Assembly (NCBI GenBank): GCA_030062745.1
Contig: CP099839.1
Location: 42,953,891-43,017,890 of the forward strand
Direction: 5' to 3'
From: Capitulum mitella
Lineage: Eukaryota > Arthropoda > Thecostraca > Pollicipedomorpha > Pollicipedidae
Length of the DNA: 64,000 bases
A program made the position numbers and the translations under genes. Each line of letters starts with the position of its first letter. Positions within the stretch are counted from its first letter, which is position 1. This document shows, piece by piece, positions 22,101 to 32,500 of this stretch. A model generated the notes under the pieces. That model ran no database searches. It saw only the letters and a list, made by a program, of their open reading frames with translations, and was not told the DNA's origin.

Positions 22101-23694
22101 ACCAGTGGCCGTCGGTCGTTACGGTTTGGCTAGCTGGCCGTAGCTCCTGCGCCGAGCTTGCTTTCATTCAGGCTCCCGCCTTGACTGGACTTGTAGGTCG
22201 GAACATGCGTCTCACACAGTTCGTCGCCGAACGTTCTTGTTATCAGCTTGTTTAACGGCGAGGTTCAGATGTCCCTGTACGTTAGTCGTGCGCAGTAAGT
22301 CCGAGCGTGCCATCGTCTCTCGTGATTGTCTGTGAGCTGCGGACATTCTGTTTACGCTGCGCTGAGTGTCCCTGGTTTCTCGGGCGAGCCCGGCGGAACG
22401 TTCGACCATTTCTGCAACCGTCCGACAGCTGCAGTTTGTCGGAACTATGGTGCCCACCTGACTGTCCATCGGTTCGCCCTCAGATCTGGCCCAGCTGGCG
22501 AACCTCTCTCTGCGCGCGGCGCTGGCACTGCCGCACATGGAGCTGGCCGTCCGCGTGCACGAGCTGTCGCTGCAGCGTCGTCTGACGCTGGAGCCGGACT
22601 GCCTGCGCAGCGCGCTCCACCTGCGGCTGCGACTGCGCCAGTTCGACCACGTCCGTCTGCTCTACAACCAGGGCCTGGCCCAGGGCGTCTACCCGCCGCA
22701 GCAGGTCGGCCAGCAGGTACTTGTCCGGGTCAGGTCGTTGTTCGGGCGAGGTCGGCTCTGTGAGCGGCGGCCGGTTCCGGAGCCGTGCCGTCGCCGGCGT
22801 GGTCCGGCGACGGTGCTGGGGCTGTTCGACGGAGAATGACGGTCGTGCAGAGCACTGGACAGGACGTCCCGAGCATCTTCACGATCTCATGGTGACAAAG
22901 CATCCCAGTTTGCCCGACGCAGTCAGACTGATACAAAGGAAACTCTTGCGAAACGACGCAGGTCGACGTCCGTGCTGCCTGTGCTGCCTTTTGTGGTGTC
23001 GCATCGACCCGGCATTGTGCCTCTGCTTTGCGGCCTGAGCCGTGTGTCCAATTGGCAGGGCGGGCCCGGCCGCCTGCTGGTCCTGCTGCCGCTCTGGCTC
23101 TCCAGCGACGAGATGCTGGTCGTGCTGGAGGAGTTCTTGCGCTCCGTGTGTGCGGCCAGTGCTGGCCGGCCGCCGCCGCTGCAGCCGCTGGCGCTGGCGC
23201 TGGCCGACAGTGGCCGGCCGGTACCTCTCGTCACTGGCTGGGTGAGTGACCTGGCCTGATCCCGTCAGCTACGCGCTGGTACTTCCAATTTGTCTGACGT
23301 CGATACGGCCCGGTTGTCTGTCACCTGACGGCCGTCCCTGTGTGACAGGTGTCACCTGACGCCAGTCCCCGTGCGGCAGGTGTCGGAGCGGCCGGCAGAG
23401 GCTGCCGAGCGTCTGCGGCAGGCGTGCCGCCTGATCTCGCCGCCGCTGCAGCTGCAGCCGCAGCCGGCCGCCGCCGGCCTCCAGTTTCTGGTGACGGCCG
23501 ACTCGCTGACGGCCAAGTACGCGGCCACAGCGGCCATGAGCGGGCGGGCGCGCGGCGCGCCGCCGCCGCCGCCCGGCCGGCCGTGGTCGGAGCCGGCCGG
23601 CTCGGACGCGCCGCCCCGGTTCGGCCGGCCCGGCCGGGAGCCGCGTCCGCCGCTGGACGCGCCCGACGGCGGCGCCGGCGCCAGCTGGCAGTGA
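10158..23694 (+). CDS. Large alpha-helical-repeat protein, about 1,863 codons in 17 exons; function not recognised (TOPAZ1-like?)
   Basis: Exons: 10158-11564, 11761-12609, 12808-12964, 13313-13463, 14184-14338, 15418-15538, 16183-16325, 16821-16994, 17660-17796, 18384-19441, 20552-20706, 21008-21077, 21166-21264, 21897-22082, 22484-22716, 23059-23241, 23380-23694 (TGA). Every junction has GT-AG and matching phase. The frame is broken once, by one extra base near 11152. Residues 1-850 are low-complexity (Ser/Pro/Ala, acidic) with tandem repeats. Residues 855-906 hold a Cys/His cluster (HFVHPAYC, PCFCAEKDHK). Residues 906-1759 are amphipathic helix pairs resembling PPR or TPR-type solenoids, for example ELVVQACVRAERPAEALLL. 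A disordered insert with SxLANxEP and SGDxPxP repeats covers about 1115-1340. A homologue of the germ-cell protein TOPAZ1 is a guess from size and architecture only. The exon opens at 10142 and its frame is open upstream of the ATG, so the true start may be earlier. Confidence 0.75.
10921..11160 (+). repeat. 120-bp coding tandem duplication with a 1-base frameshift
   Basis: Positions 10921-11040 and 11041-11160 are two copies of a 120-bp (40-codon) unit starting near VTPESPTSAARPAGAA. The second copy carries one extra G near 11152 (GCCCGAGCC against GCCCAGCC). Downstream coding continues in the shifted frame (ADSGSVLAADLGQQ). It could be a true frameshift allele, an assembly error in a GC-rich duplicate, or a hidden short intron. 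Confidence 0.85.
12172..12516 (+). repeat. Coding minisatellite, 42-bp unit (14 residues), about 8 copies
   Basis: Within the second exon of the helical-repeat gene the peptide ENTADAVAGPDSSV is repeated about eight times, at about residues 605-720. It is acidic, lacks hydrophobic periodicity and is probably disordered. The length in codons is preserved and no copy contains a stop, consistent with selection for an open frame. Confidence 0.9.
13450..13720 (+). repeat. Degenerate tandem repeat carrying copies of an exon end and donor
   Basis: The exon 13313-13463 ends CAGCTCCG followed by the donor GTACGTG. Four further diverged copies of this junction with about 50-65 bp of following intron lie downstream, near 13515, 13587, 13628 and 13693. 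Two keep or nearly keep the donor context. Only the first is needed for the gene model. Confidence 0.7.
16085..16182 (+). repeat. Short tandem repeat running into the acceptor of exon 16183-16325
   Basis: About four copies of a unit of roughly 20-25 bp (GTCCGTGCTGTAACGCC) end in CGTCCGTGCCAG, the acceptor itself. The repeat thus forms the polypyrimidine/acceptor region of this exon. Confidence 0.65.
16459..16612. repeat. Imperfect (TAA)n/(AAC)n microsatellite in an intron
   Basis: Runs of ATA, ATG and ACA triplets on a TAA background with a strand-symmetric centre near 16540-16570. Explains the poly-Asn and poly-Ile open frames here. Confidence 0.9.
17410..17650 (+). repeat. GTGTGAGC-rich tandem repeat leading to the acceptor of exon 17660-17796
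   Basis: Irregular units of about 20-40 bp containing TGTGTGAGCTGAGTGTGC. The last units run into the acceptor CCGCCAG at 17653-17659. The antisense open frames rich in HT and HSAHT come from it. Confidence 0.75.
19905..20520 (+). repeat. 102-bp minisatellite, about 5-6 copies, in the intron before exon 20552-20706
   Basis: The unit begins GTGGTCCGCCCGTGTGACGG. Each unit is itself made of shorter related segments (CCGTGTGACGG, TCTGACGG). The array reaches to within about 30 bp of the acceptor at 20551. The unit length is a multiple of three, which explains the long antisense repeat frames. Confidence 0.9.
21265..21640 (+). repeat. 48-bp minisatellite starting exactly at the donor of exon 21166-21264
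   Basis: The true donor GTGAGTGTCCGG at 21265 is the first base of unit one. The following six to seven units start GAG/GTCAGTGT, a good 5' splice-site match. Each unit also contains a C-rich tract ending CCCCCCAG, a good 3' splice-site match. Every unit is therefore a miniature pseudo-intron plus a 10-base pseudo-exon. Unit length varies between 47 and 52 bp. Confidence 0.9.
23310..23379 (+). repeat. Two-copy repeat of about 35 bp carrying the acceptor of the last exon
   Basis: The stretch GTCACCTGACG...GTGNNNCAG occurs twice in tandem just before exon 23380-23694. Both copies end in CAG followed by GTGTC, so two competing acceptors exist. The distal one fits the coding phase. Confidence 0.7.
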
Positions 23695-25086
23695 CCGAGC
23701 CGCCGCCGCCGGCCGCCAGCGCGGCCCGGCACGGCCCAGCCAGGGTCGAGCGGAGACGGCAGCTGTTCAACTTAGGACTCACTCCTGCGTCGCTCGTGCA
23801 GAAGCCGCTTTGGCATGGCTGTTGGAGTCGTGGGAATGCTGTGGTTCCCACGCGATTCTAGGCACCGCCGCCTTTGTACCATTAGTACAACTGGTAACCC
23901 TGATTAAACGTAATCAGCGGAACGAAAACGGGTGTTAGAATATTTTTTTGTAAGTAAAAGATGTACATGTACAGAAAGGCACAGTTTCAGAAATTAAATG
24001 CGTCAGGAAAGCATTGTTTGATTACATTTAATGGCGTGGCGTGTACGACATGCTACTGAAATATCCAAGGCCAGATGTTACTAGCCTCGTGGTTGTTTTC
24101 GTCCCGACGTCTGCCCTGCAGAAACAGCAAATGGCGTTCATTGCCTGAGTGACGGGAAGAAATATTTATGGTCTTCACATCCATAATTCCGTTTACATTT
24201 TTGCACGGAAGTTGTGCAATGTATACGAATTTGGCGGAAAACTTCCGTCGCCAGTGAGGCCCTCTTCTAATACAAAAAGCAACTTCATTATGTCCATGAC
24301 TAGCATGCATTACATCCATGGCTGTGGCTTCCGTTCTGCTTGCTTCCCATGTGCAGCATTCTGCGATACATTATGCCGTCCATGACTTGAACTATTTGGA
24401 AACAGCTCCGCGTCCTGCAGTAATGATAAGATCTTTTAATACAAGTGATCGTTTCAATAACGTTGTTTTGATGATGAATGCAACCCAAAGTCCCCTAGAA
24501 AATCATATCATGCAATCCAAGGCTTGGCGTTTTTTGCCGATAAAAGCTTCAGTCAGTATTGTTTTGCGAGGATGAGATGATGCTCCATTTCCCGGGAAAG
24601 TGTTATCTGCTCGCGAAGACAGGCCGATTAAACCAGATGGACGCGTGCTGCGATACGACTCAGCCGGTCGTCTCGGAACACCCAGTGGACAGCAGCGGCT
24701 CTGAGCACCCAGTGGCCTGTGGACAGCAGCGGGCCGCCGCAGCCGGTCGGCTCGGAACACCAGTGACCAGTGGACAGCAGTGCTCAGGACGCCCACTGGA
24801 CAGCAGCGGGCCGCCACAGCCGGGGAAGGCCCTGTTGTTTCGGCAGTCGCCTGAAGGCACACAAATGCTTATCTTTACCTAGTGGAGAGACTAAACAAAG
24901 CACCGTCATGCACTCTACAGAGAGACGGCAGATTGCAATGCTTCACTTCTATTGCTTGGATCTCGAAAGGTTGGCTGCAAAGTCGCATTGCCTGAATTGG
25001 CACGTTCGCCGGCTGTGCTCCCCAGATTACTCACGTGAGGAAAATGAGGCTCTTCTGAATAAGAAAAGTACCTTCGAAAGTGATCT
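23695..25086. other. 3' flank of the helical-repeat gene; no gene
   Basis: Probable 3' UTR follows the stop at 23692-23694, with ATTAAA-type signals near 23903 and 23993. A short degenerate repeat (GTGGACAGCAGCGG, about 4 copies) lies at 24660-24830. Nothing else is recognised. Confidence 0.55.
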
Positions 25087-26010
25087 GTATTATTGACGGG
25101 TTGCGTCTGCGTCACGCACACTTCAATGAAAGTGGTCTATTATTGACGGGTTGCGTCTGCGTCACGCACACTTCAATGAAAGTGGTCTGAATTATTGACG
25201 GGTTGCGTCTGCGTCACGCACACTTCAATGAAAGCGGTCTGTATTATTGACGGGTTGCGTCTGCGTCACGCACACTTCAATGAAAGTGGTCTGTATTATT
25301 GACGGGTTGCGTCTGCGTCACGCACACTTCAATGAAAGCGGTCTGTATTATTGACGGGTTGCGTCTGCGTCACGCACACTTCAATGAAAGTGGTCTGTAT
25401 TATTGACGGGTTGCGTCTGCGTCACGCACACTTCAATGAAAGTGGTCTGCATTATTGACGGGTTGCGTCTGCGTCACGCACACTTCAATGAAAGTGGTCT
25501 GTATTATTGACGGGTTGCGTCTGCGTCACGCACACTTCAATGAAAGTGGTCTGTATTATTGACGGGTTGCGTCTGCGTCACGCACACTTCAATGAAAGTG
25601 GTCTGTATTATTGACGGGTTGCGTCTGCGTCACGCACACTTCAATGAAAGTGGTCTGTATTATTGACGGGTTGCGTCTGCGTCACGCACACTTCAATGAA
25701 AGTGGTCTGTATTATTGACGGGTTGCGTCTGCGTCACGCACACTTCAATGAAAGTGGTCTGTATTATTGACGGGTTGCGTCTGCGTCACGCACACTTCAA
25801 TGAAAGTGGTCTGTATTATTGACGGGTTGCGTCTGCGTCACGCACACTTCAATGAAAGTGGTCTGTATTATTGACGGGTTGCGTCTGCGTCACGCACACT
25901 TCAATGAAAGTGGTCTGTATTATTGACGGGTTGCGTCTGCGTCACGCACACTTCAATGAAAGTGGTCTGTATTATTGACGGGTTGCGTCTGCGTCACGCA
26001 CACTTCAATG
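25087..26010. repeat. 52-bp satellite-like tandem array, about 18 near-identical copies
   Basis: The unit contains TATTATTGACGGGTTGCGTC and TGCGTCACGCACACTTCAAT. Copies differ at only a few positions (AAAGTGG/AAAGCGG, TGTATT/TGCATT/TGAATT), so the array is young or recently homogenised. It lies in intergenic DNA between two genes that both transcribe toward it. It is not CRISPR: there are no unique spacers and the host is a eukaryote. Confidence 0.97.
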
Positions 26011-26557
26011 CGATGCGGCGAAACGTCGGCACGCGGAGCGCGGGGCATACCTCGCGTCACAGCTACAAACTGGGGGAAAAACGTCCAACCATTTTAGTCC
26101 AGTCAAAGCACGTCACACGATTTTCTCGCCGTCTATTCATCCCAATACACAGCAGTTTATCGCACGGGCAGCAACACCACCATGGGACATGCTGAGCATC
26201 GCCACCCGCGTCGGACAAGCCGTCTCGACCGAATGTTGTCACTATCCTTCGGGAACCTGCGCTGTTCGGCGCAAGCAGCACGGGCCCAAGAACGCCTTCG
26301 CCTTGCTGCCCGGTAGACACACAAGTGACGTGTACGGCACTGAGGGTTGTAACGGTATCGGGAAGGCGCGTCCTGCAGCCCAGTTTCCGACACTTCTACG
26401 CCAACGACACCCCGCCTCCCGGTCCGCCGTCTCCCTGCATTAGACCGGTGTGGGGGGACGGATCTCCCGGTGTGCAGTAGACCAGAGGGACGCGGCCGCG
26501 ACTCGCCTCCGCCGCACGCGGCCCCGCCAGTGGAGGGGTCTCCCGGTGTGGAGCAGG
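26011..26557. other. MTO1 3' flank, no separate gene
   Basis: On the minus strand this follows the MTO1 stop and probably contains the 3' UTR. The GC-rich open frames here have no recognisable domain. Confidence 0.5.
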
Positions 26558-29500
26558 TCAGACGGACGCCGCCTGTCTCCGCCGCACGTGCCTGAGCAGG
26601 TGCACAATGGCCGCCGGAGTGACGCCCGGTATCCGGCTGGCGGCCGCGATCTGCCAGCACGAGCTCTCCGTCAGCGGGAGGCCTGAGGACGTGGGGTTCT
26701 CTGTCAGCGGGAGGCCTGAGGACGTGGGGTTCTCTGTCAGCGGGAGGCCTGAGGACGTGGGGTTCTCTGTCAGCGGGAGGCCTGAGGACGTGGGGTTCTC
26801 TGTCAGCGGGAGGTCTGAGGACGTGGGGTTCTCTGTCAGCGGGAGGCCTGAGGACGTGGGGTTCTCTGTCAGCGGGAGGCCTGAGGACGTGGAGCTCTGT
26901 CAGCGGGAGGTCTGAGGACGTGGGGTTCTCTGTCAGCGAGAGGCCTGAGGACGTGGGGTTCTCTGTCAGCGGGAGGCCTGAGGACGTGGGGTTCTCTGTC
27001 AGCGGGAGGCCTGAGGACGTGGAGCTCTGTCAGCGGGAGGTCTGAGGACGTGGGGTTCTCTGTCAGCGGGAGGCCTGAGGACGTGGAGCTCTGTCAGCGG
27101 GAGGTCTGAGGACGTGGGGTTCTCTGTCAGCGGGAGGCCTGAGGACGTGGGGTTCTCTGTCAGCGGGAGGCCTGAGGACGTGGGGTTCTCTGTCAGCGGG
27201 AGGCCTGAGGACGTGGAGCTCTGTCAGCGGGAGGTCTGAGGACGTGGGGTTCTCTGTCAGCGGGAGGCCTGAGGACGTGGGGTTCTCTGTCAGCGGGAGG
27301 CCTGAGGACGTGGGGTTCTCTGTCAGCGGGAGGCCTGAGGACGTGGGGTTCTCTGTCAGCGGGAGGCCTGAGGACGTGGGGTTCTCTGTCAGCGGGAGGC
27401 CTGAGGACGTGGGGTTCTCTGTCAGCGGGAGGCCTGAGGACGTGGGGTTCTCTGTCAGCGGGAGGCCTGAGGACGTGGAGCTCTGTCAGCGGGAGGTCTG
27501 AGGACGTGGGGTTCTCTGTCAGCGGGAGGCCTGAGGACGTGGGGTTCTCTGTCAGCGGGAGGCCTGAGGACGTGGGGTTCTCTGTCAGCGGGAGGCCTGA
27601 GGACGTGGGGTTCTCTGTCAGCGGGAGGCCTGAGGAAGTGGAGCTCTGTCAGCGGGAGGCCTGAGGACGTGGGGTTCTCTGTCAGCGGGAGGCCTGAGGA
27701 CGTGGGGTTCTCTGTCAGCGGGAGGCCTGAGGACGTGGGGTTCTCTGTCAGCGGGAGGCCTGAGGACGTGGGGTTCTCTGTCAGCGGGAGGCCTGAGGAC
27801 GTGGAGCTCTGTCAGCGGGAGGTCTGAGGACGTGGGGTTCTCTGTCAGCGGGAGGTCTGAGGACGTGGGGTTCTCTGTCAGCGGGAGGTCTGAGGACGTG
27901 GGGTTCTCTGTCAGCGGGAGGCCTGAGGACGTGGGGTTCTCTGTCAGCGGGAGGCCTGAGGACGTGGGGTTCTCTGTCAGCAGGAGGCCTGAGGACGTGG
28001 GGTTCTCTGTCAGCGGGAGGTCTGAGGAAGTGAAACTCTGTCAGCGGGAGGTCAAAGGAAGTGGAACTATCAACGGGAGGTCACAGGAAGTGGAACAGTC
28101 AGCGAAAGGTCTGAGGAGGTGGAGCTGTCAGCGGGAGGTCTGGGGAGGCGGAGCTCTTTGTCAGTGGGAATGCTGAGGGACAGGGTATTTTTGTGGACCG
28201 CATTTGATGTTGACCTGTGACATGAACCTGAACAAATATTGGTAATGTCGATGTGCACTACAGACTATAGTGTCTAGCTACTTTTGACTGGATGTAAATC
28301 ATGTTATGACACATTTTCCCCTGCAATCATTAAGAAATACAGTAACTTTAAACTTGAATCTGATATGTGACCTTATTTTCGCCGCAGAACTTCGTTTTCT
28401 AATGCTACAGGGTGGCATGATGCAGGGCTATCGACCAGCGCCAGAATCACCTGAATCACTGAGGTGCGTCCAGCATTTAGCGGGACCTCCGGGGGGAGGG
28501 ATTTTCGCACCCTTCTCAACCAATGGCCGACGGCCTTACGACGGATAACAGAGCCGGGGAAATGTGGGAGTTAACTGGCCTACTGTGGTACGACCCAGAA
28601 ATCGGGCGGTGACGATTCTGACGGCGATCGGAGGCTGCAGCGTACAATGTGATCCACGTGAATGACAGCATTAGTGACAGATCAGAACAGCATGATCAGC
28701 CGGGAAACATACTGTTTGCGGTCGACTGGCCATGAGCTTCTCCCGTTCCTCCATCGACAATGACACTTTCGAGCTGGAAAATAGTGAGAACCTTGACAGA
28801 ATGGTATGTCGGTCACTTGTTACGGACGGCTGCCGTCCATAATGCTCGACCGAGAGTTTGTGACGCAAAAAGTCTCCGTAGGCAGCCAATCAAGCCAAGT
28901 CAGCATGACCGTACCGCCGAACAGCGACAACGCCTCTGTTCAAATCGCCTTCCAGTGCCACGCTCCATGATGGATACAACTGACTATTAGCAGCTGATAA
29001 GGAACGGCCAACAACACACAACGAAATGTTACATTAATACAACCCCGGTGGAAACCGCGGTGAACGAGAAAAAGTCATCACCTGAGGTGGCCAGGTCGTC
29101 CCCATCCCACGGTCCCACTTCTCACCTGGAGTAGCCGACGCCGTTCTGACCGGACGGTGCGGCTCCTCACCTGGCGTAGTCGAGGTCGTCCGGTATGAGG
29201 AGCCCCTCGTCACGGCGCACCTCGGCCATCTCCGCCTGCTGCGCGGCGCTGGCAGAGTCGTACAGCGCCTCAATCTTCACTCTGGGAACAGGGTCCCACT
29301 GGTCGGGTCACGGTTCAGTACTAAGCCAAGTGTCTAAAAACATACAAATCAAAATGTCTGTTTTCAATGGTCTGAACCCAGTAATCCGTAATCCATTACG
29401 GAACATGAAATCATCAGTCCAATTTCCATACCAAAGCTCCTACTGACTCTGACTGTATTTCGCGTTTCCCAAATAATTATACTACGATTTTTCCCCAGCA

Positions 29501-32500
29501 TACTGAGCCACAGGACGCGATCGAGTTTCCAGAGACCAGGCTTGTACCCAAAATACTACAGTAAATTGTACGTTTGCGATGGACTGGATCATATCCGCCG
29601 TTCCTCGCAGCCACCCGGTTGCAGACTCAGCCACTGACCTGGCTTGGACCCAAGGCTCGCAGTCCCCCAGCGATGAGTACCGGTCCGGGAAGGCCTCCAG
29701 AATCTGGGTCAGCTCCACGCCCTCGCTGCCCACGCCGAGCAGCTCAAACGCCCTGAGCACGGGCGTACTGGTCACACCGCGTCCGCCCCAGGTCTCGGGG
29801 GCGAAGACTGCAGAGCGCGGCGCGTCTGGGACGAGGCCACAGTCCCGCAACCTCAACACGACGAAACTCACAGGTAAGCCGCAGCTAACCAAGTTACGAA
29901 TGCTCGGCCAGAACGTCGCTTCTCAGTGCTCCAATAGCTGGCGACCCGTTTTCCTCCCTGACGCGCGACAGACCCTTAAACAACGTCCGCTGCCGCCAGC
30001 CTGAGGACCTCAGCCCCAGCCGGCTGGAGAGGGTGAGGGAGGAGGAGTGGCTAACGCACGTCTTGTGGTGGCCGGAGGAGCCGCCGGGCAGCCGCAGGTG
30101 GCGCCGCCAGTCGGCCAGCGGCAGCTCGTGATCCCTGAGCGCGGCCATCATCTCCTCCAGCCGGGACCGCGTGGCGCACAGCCGACGGTAGCGCTGCTCC
30201 GACACCACGCCGGCCCGGTACCCTGCCGACAGACGCAGTAACGGTATCCTGCCGACAGACGCAGTAACGGTACCCTGCCGGCTAACGCAGTAACGGTACC
30301 CTGCCGGCAGACGTAGTAACGGTACCTCTGACGACAGACGCAGTAACGGTACCCTGACGACAGACGCAGTAACGGTACCCTGACGACAGACGCAGTAACG
30401 GTACCCTGACGACAGACGTAGTAACGGTACCCTGCCGACAGACACAGTAGCAGTACCCTGCCAACGGACGGAGTAACGGTACCCTGACGAAAGACGCAGT
30501 AACGGTACCCTGCCGACAGACGCAGTAACGGTACCCTGACGACAGACGCAGTAACGGTACCCTGCCGCCGGACGCAGTAACGGTACCCTGCCACCGGACG
30601 CAGTAACGGTACCCTGCCGACAGACGCAGTAACGGTACCCTGACGACAGACGCAGTAACGGTACCCTGCCGACAGACGGAGTAACGGTACCCTGACGACA
30701 GACGCAGTAACGGTACCCTGACGACAGACGCAGTAACGGTACCCTGCCGACAGACGCAATAACGGTACCCTGCCGACAGACACAGTAGCAGTACCCTGCC
30801 AACGGACGGAGTAACGGTACCCTGACGACAGACGCAGTAACGGTACCCTACCGCCGGACGCAGTAACGGTACCCTGCCGACAGACGCAGTAACGGTACCC
30901 TGCCGCCGGACGCAGTAACGGTACCCTGCCGACAGACACAGTAACGGTATCCTGCCGAGAGACGCAGTAGCGGTACCCTACCGAAAGACACTGTACAGGT
31001 CCCTGACAGACAGCACGGAAACGCGTAATCACAGGCCACTTTACGGGGTAAACATTCGGTAACGGGAGAGACATAGCGGTCTCTCGTGTCGCCAGAAGGC
31101 TACGGCAGTGCGATGGCAAACTCCTGGCACCGTCTACGCCGGAAGAAAGCGTGGCGTTCCCAGACAATCGACCGCGTAGCGCATCTGTGTTTATGTAAAA
31201 GGAAAAAGGAAACAAAAACATACATATGTTTATATACTACAAACGGTCACGATACATGGCCACCCCGGGACATTCAGACATGCGTGACTAGTCACCGCAA
31301 CCCTCGTAACTTATGGTACGACGTAATGTCGTCCACAGGAACTGATGTCCACATGCCTAATGATCGACCTCAGTTACGCTGTCTGTACATGCTTTCTCCT
31401 GCCCGACCGTGCGACCCGCTGCCGTCCGTGAAAGGAAGGAAGGAAGGGCAAACGGACGGACGGACGGACGGACGGACGGACGGACGGACGGACGGACGGA
31501 CGGACGGACGGACGGACGGACGGACGGACGGACGGACGGACGGACGGACGGACGGACGGACGGACGGACGGACGGACGGACGGACGGACGGACGGACGGA
31601 CGGACGGACGGACGGACGGACGGACGGACGGACGGACGGACGGACGGACGGACGGGCGGGCGGGCGGGCGGGCGGGCGGACGGACGGACGGACGGACGGA
31701 CGGACGGACGGACGGACGGACGGACGGACGGACGGACGCACGGACGCACGGACGGACGGACGGCGCACCTTTCTCGGTGAGCCGCAGGTCGGCGTTGTCG
31801 GGCCGAAGCGTCAGCCGGAACTCGGCGCGCGACGTGAACATCCGGTAGGGCTCGTTGGTGCCCTGTACCGTCAGATCGTCCACCAGCACACCCATGTAGC
31901 CCTCGGTCCGGTCCAGCCGCATCGGACCGTCGCCGCGCGCCTGAAACGGACGAAGGTTGACAAACGCAGGCCAGGGGACCATGGGTCCGCTGCACAGCGT
32001 GGGGAATAGTTGCAAACAACATACGCAGGCCAGGCCATCACTGGACTTTTCCAGAAAATCCAGAACGGAAAAATACCTATTCTTGCACGTTTTATCATTC
32101 TTAGGGTAACATATCAATGATAGGCCAACAGTGGGCAGGGCATGTGTGCATTACACCGTGCCAGATCTGAATGGATGGAAAGGGGTGTTAACCGCTTACC
32201 ATTCAGAGACGTCCCCAGCCACCGTCGAAGACGCATTGATTATCTGTTGGGGATGCACCGGATATCCGGTCCGGCCGGATATTAAAAAATAAACCGGTGT
32301 CTTGTATCCGGCCGGGTATTTCTGTGATCCGGCCGAATATTGCCGGATATTCAGCCTCCCGGTGCACGATCAAGACGTTGTTCTAATGTCTGCGCACCAA
32401 ATACTTTCAGGAAAAATGTGCCTTGTTATATTAGACTGTCGATGTCACTGGCAGTTCCAAGGTCTGTCTGGAGCACCAGTTTTCCGTCTAAGTTCGGCAG

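Noticed and set aside
25087..28170. CRISPR-like regular repeats
   Set aside because: The units are contiguous with no unique spacers, and the surrounding genes have spliceosomal introns. These are eukaryotic minisatellites.
29894..31221. Minus-strand frames with [15 protein letters not shown] repeats
   Set aside because: Reading of the 26-bp array in the MTO1 intron; all three frames are open because 26-bp units cycle through frames without stops.
31086..32117. Long open frames with TDGRTDGRT or PSVRPSVRP
   Set aside because: Products of the (GGAC)n microsatellite. Only 31769-31940 on the minus strand is genuine coding sequence.
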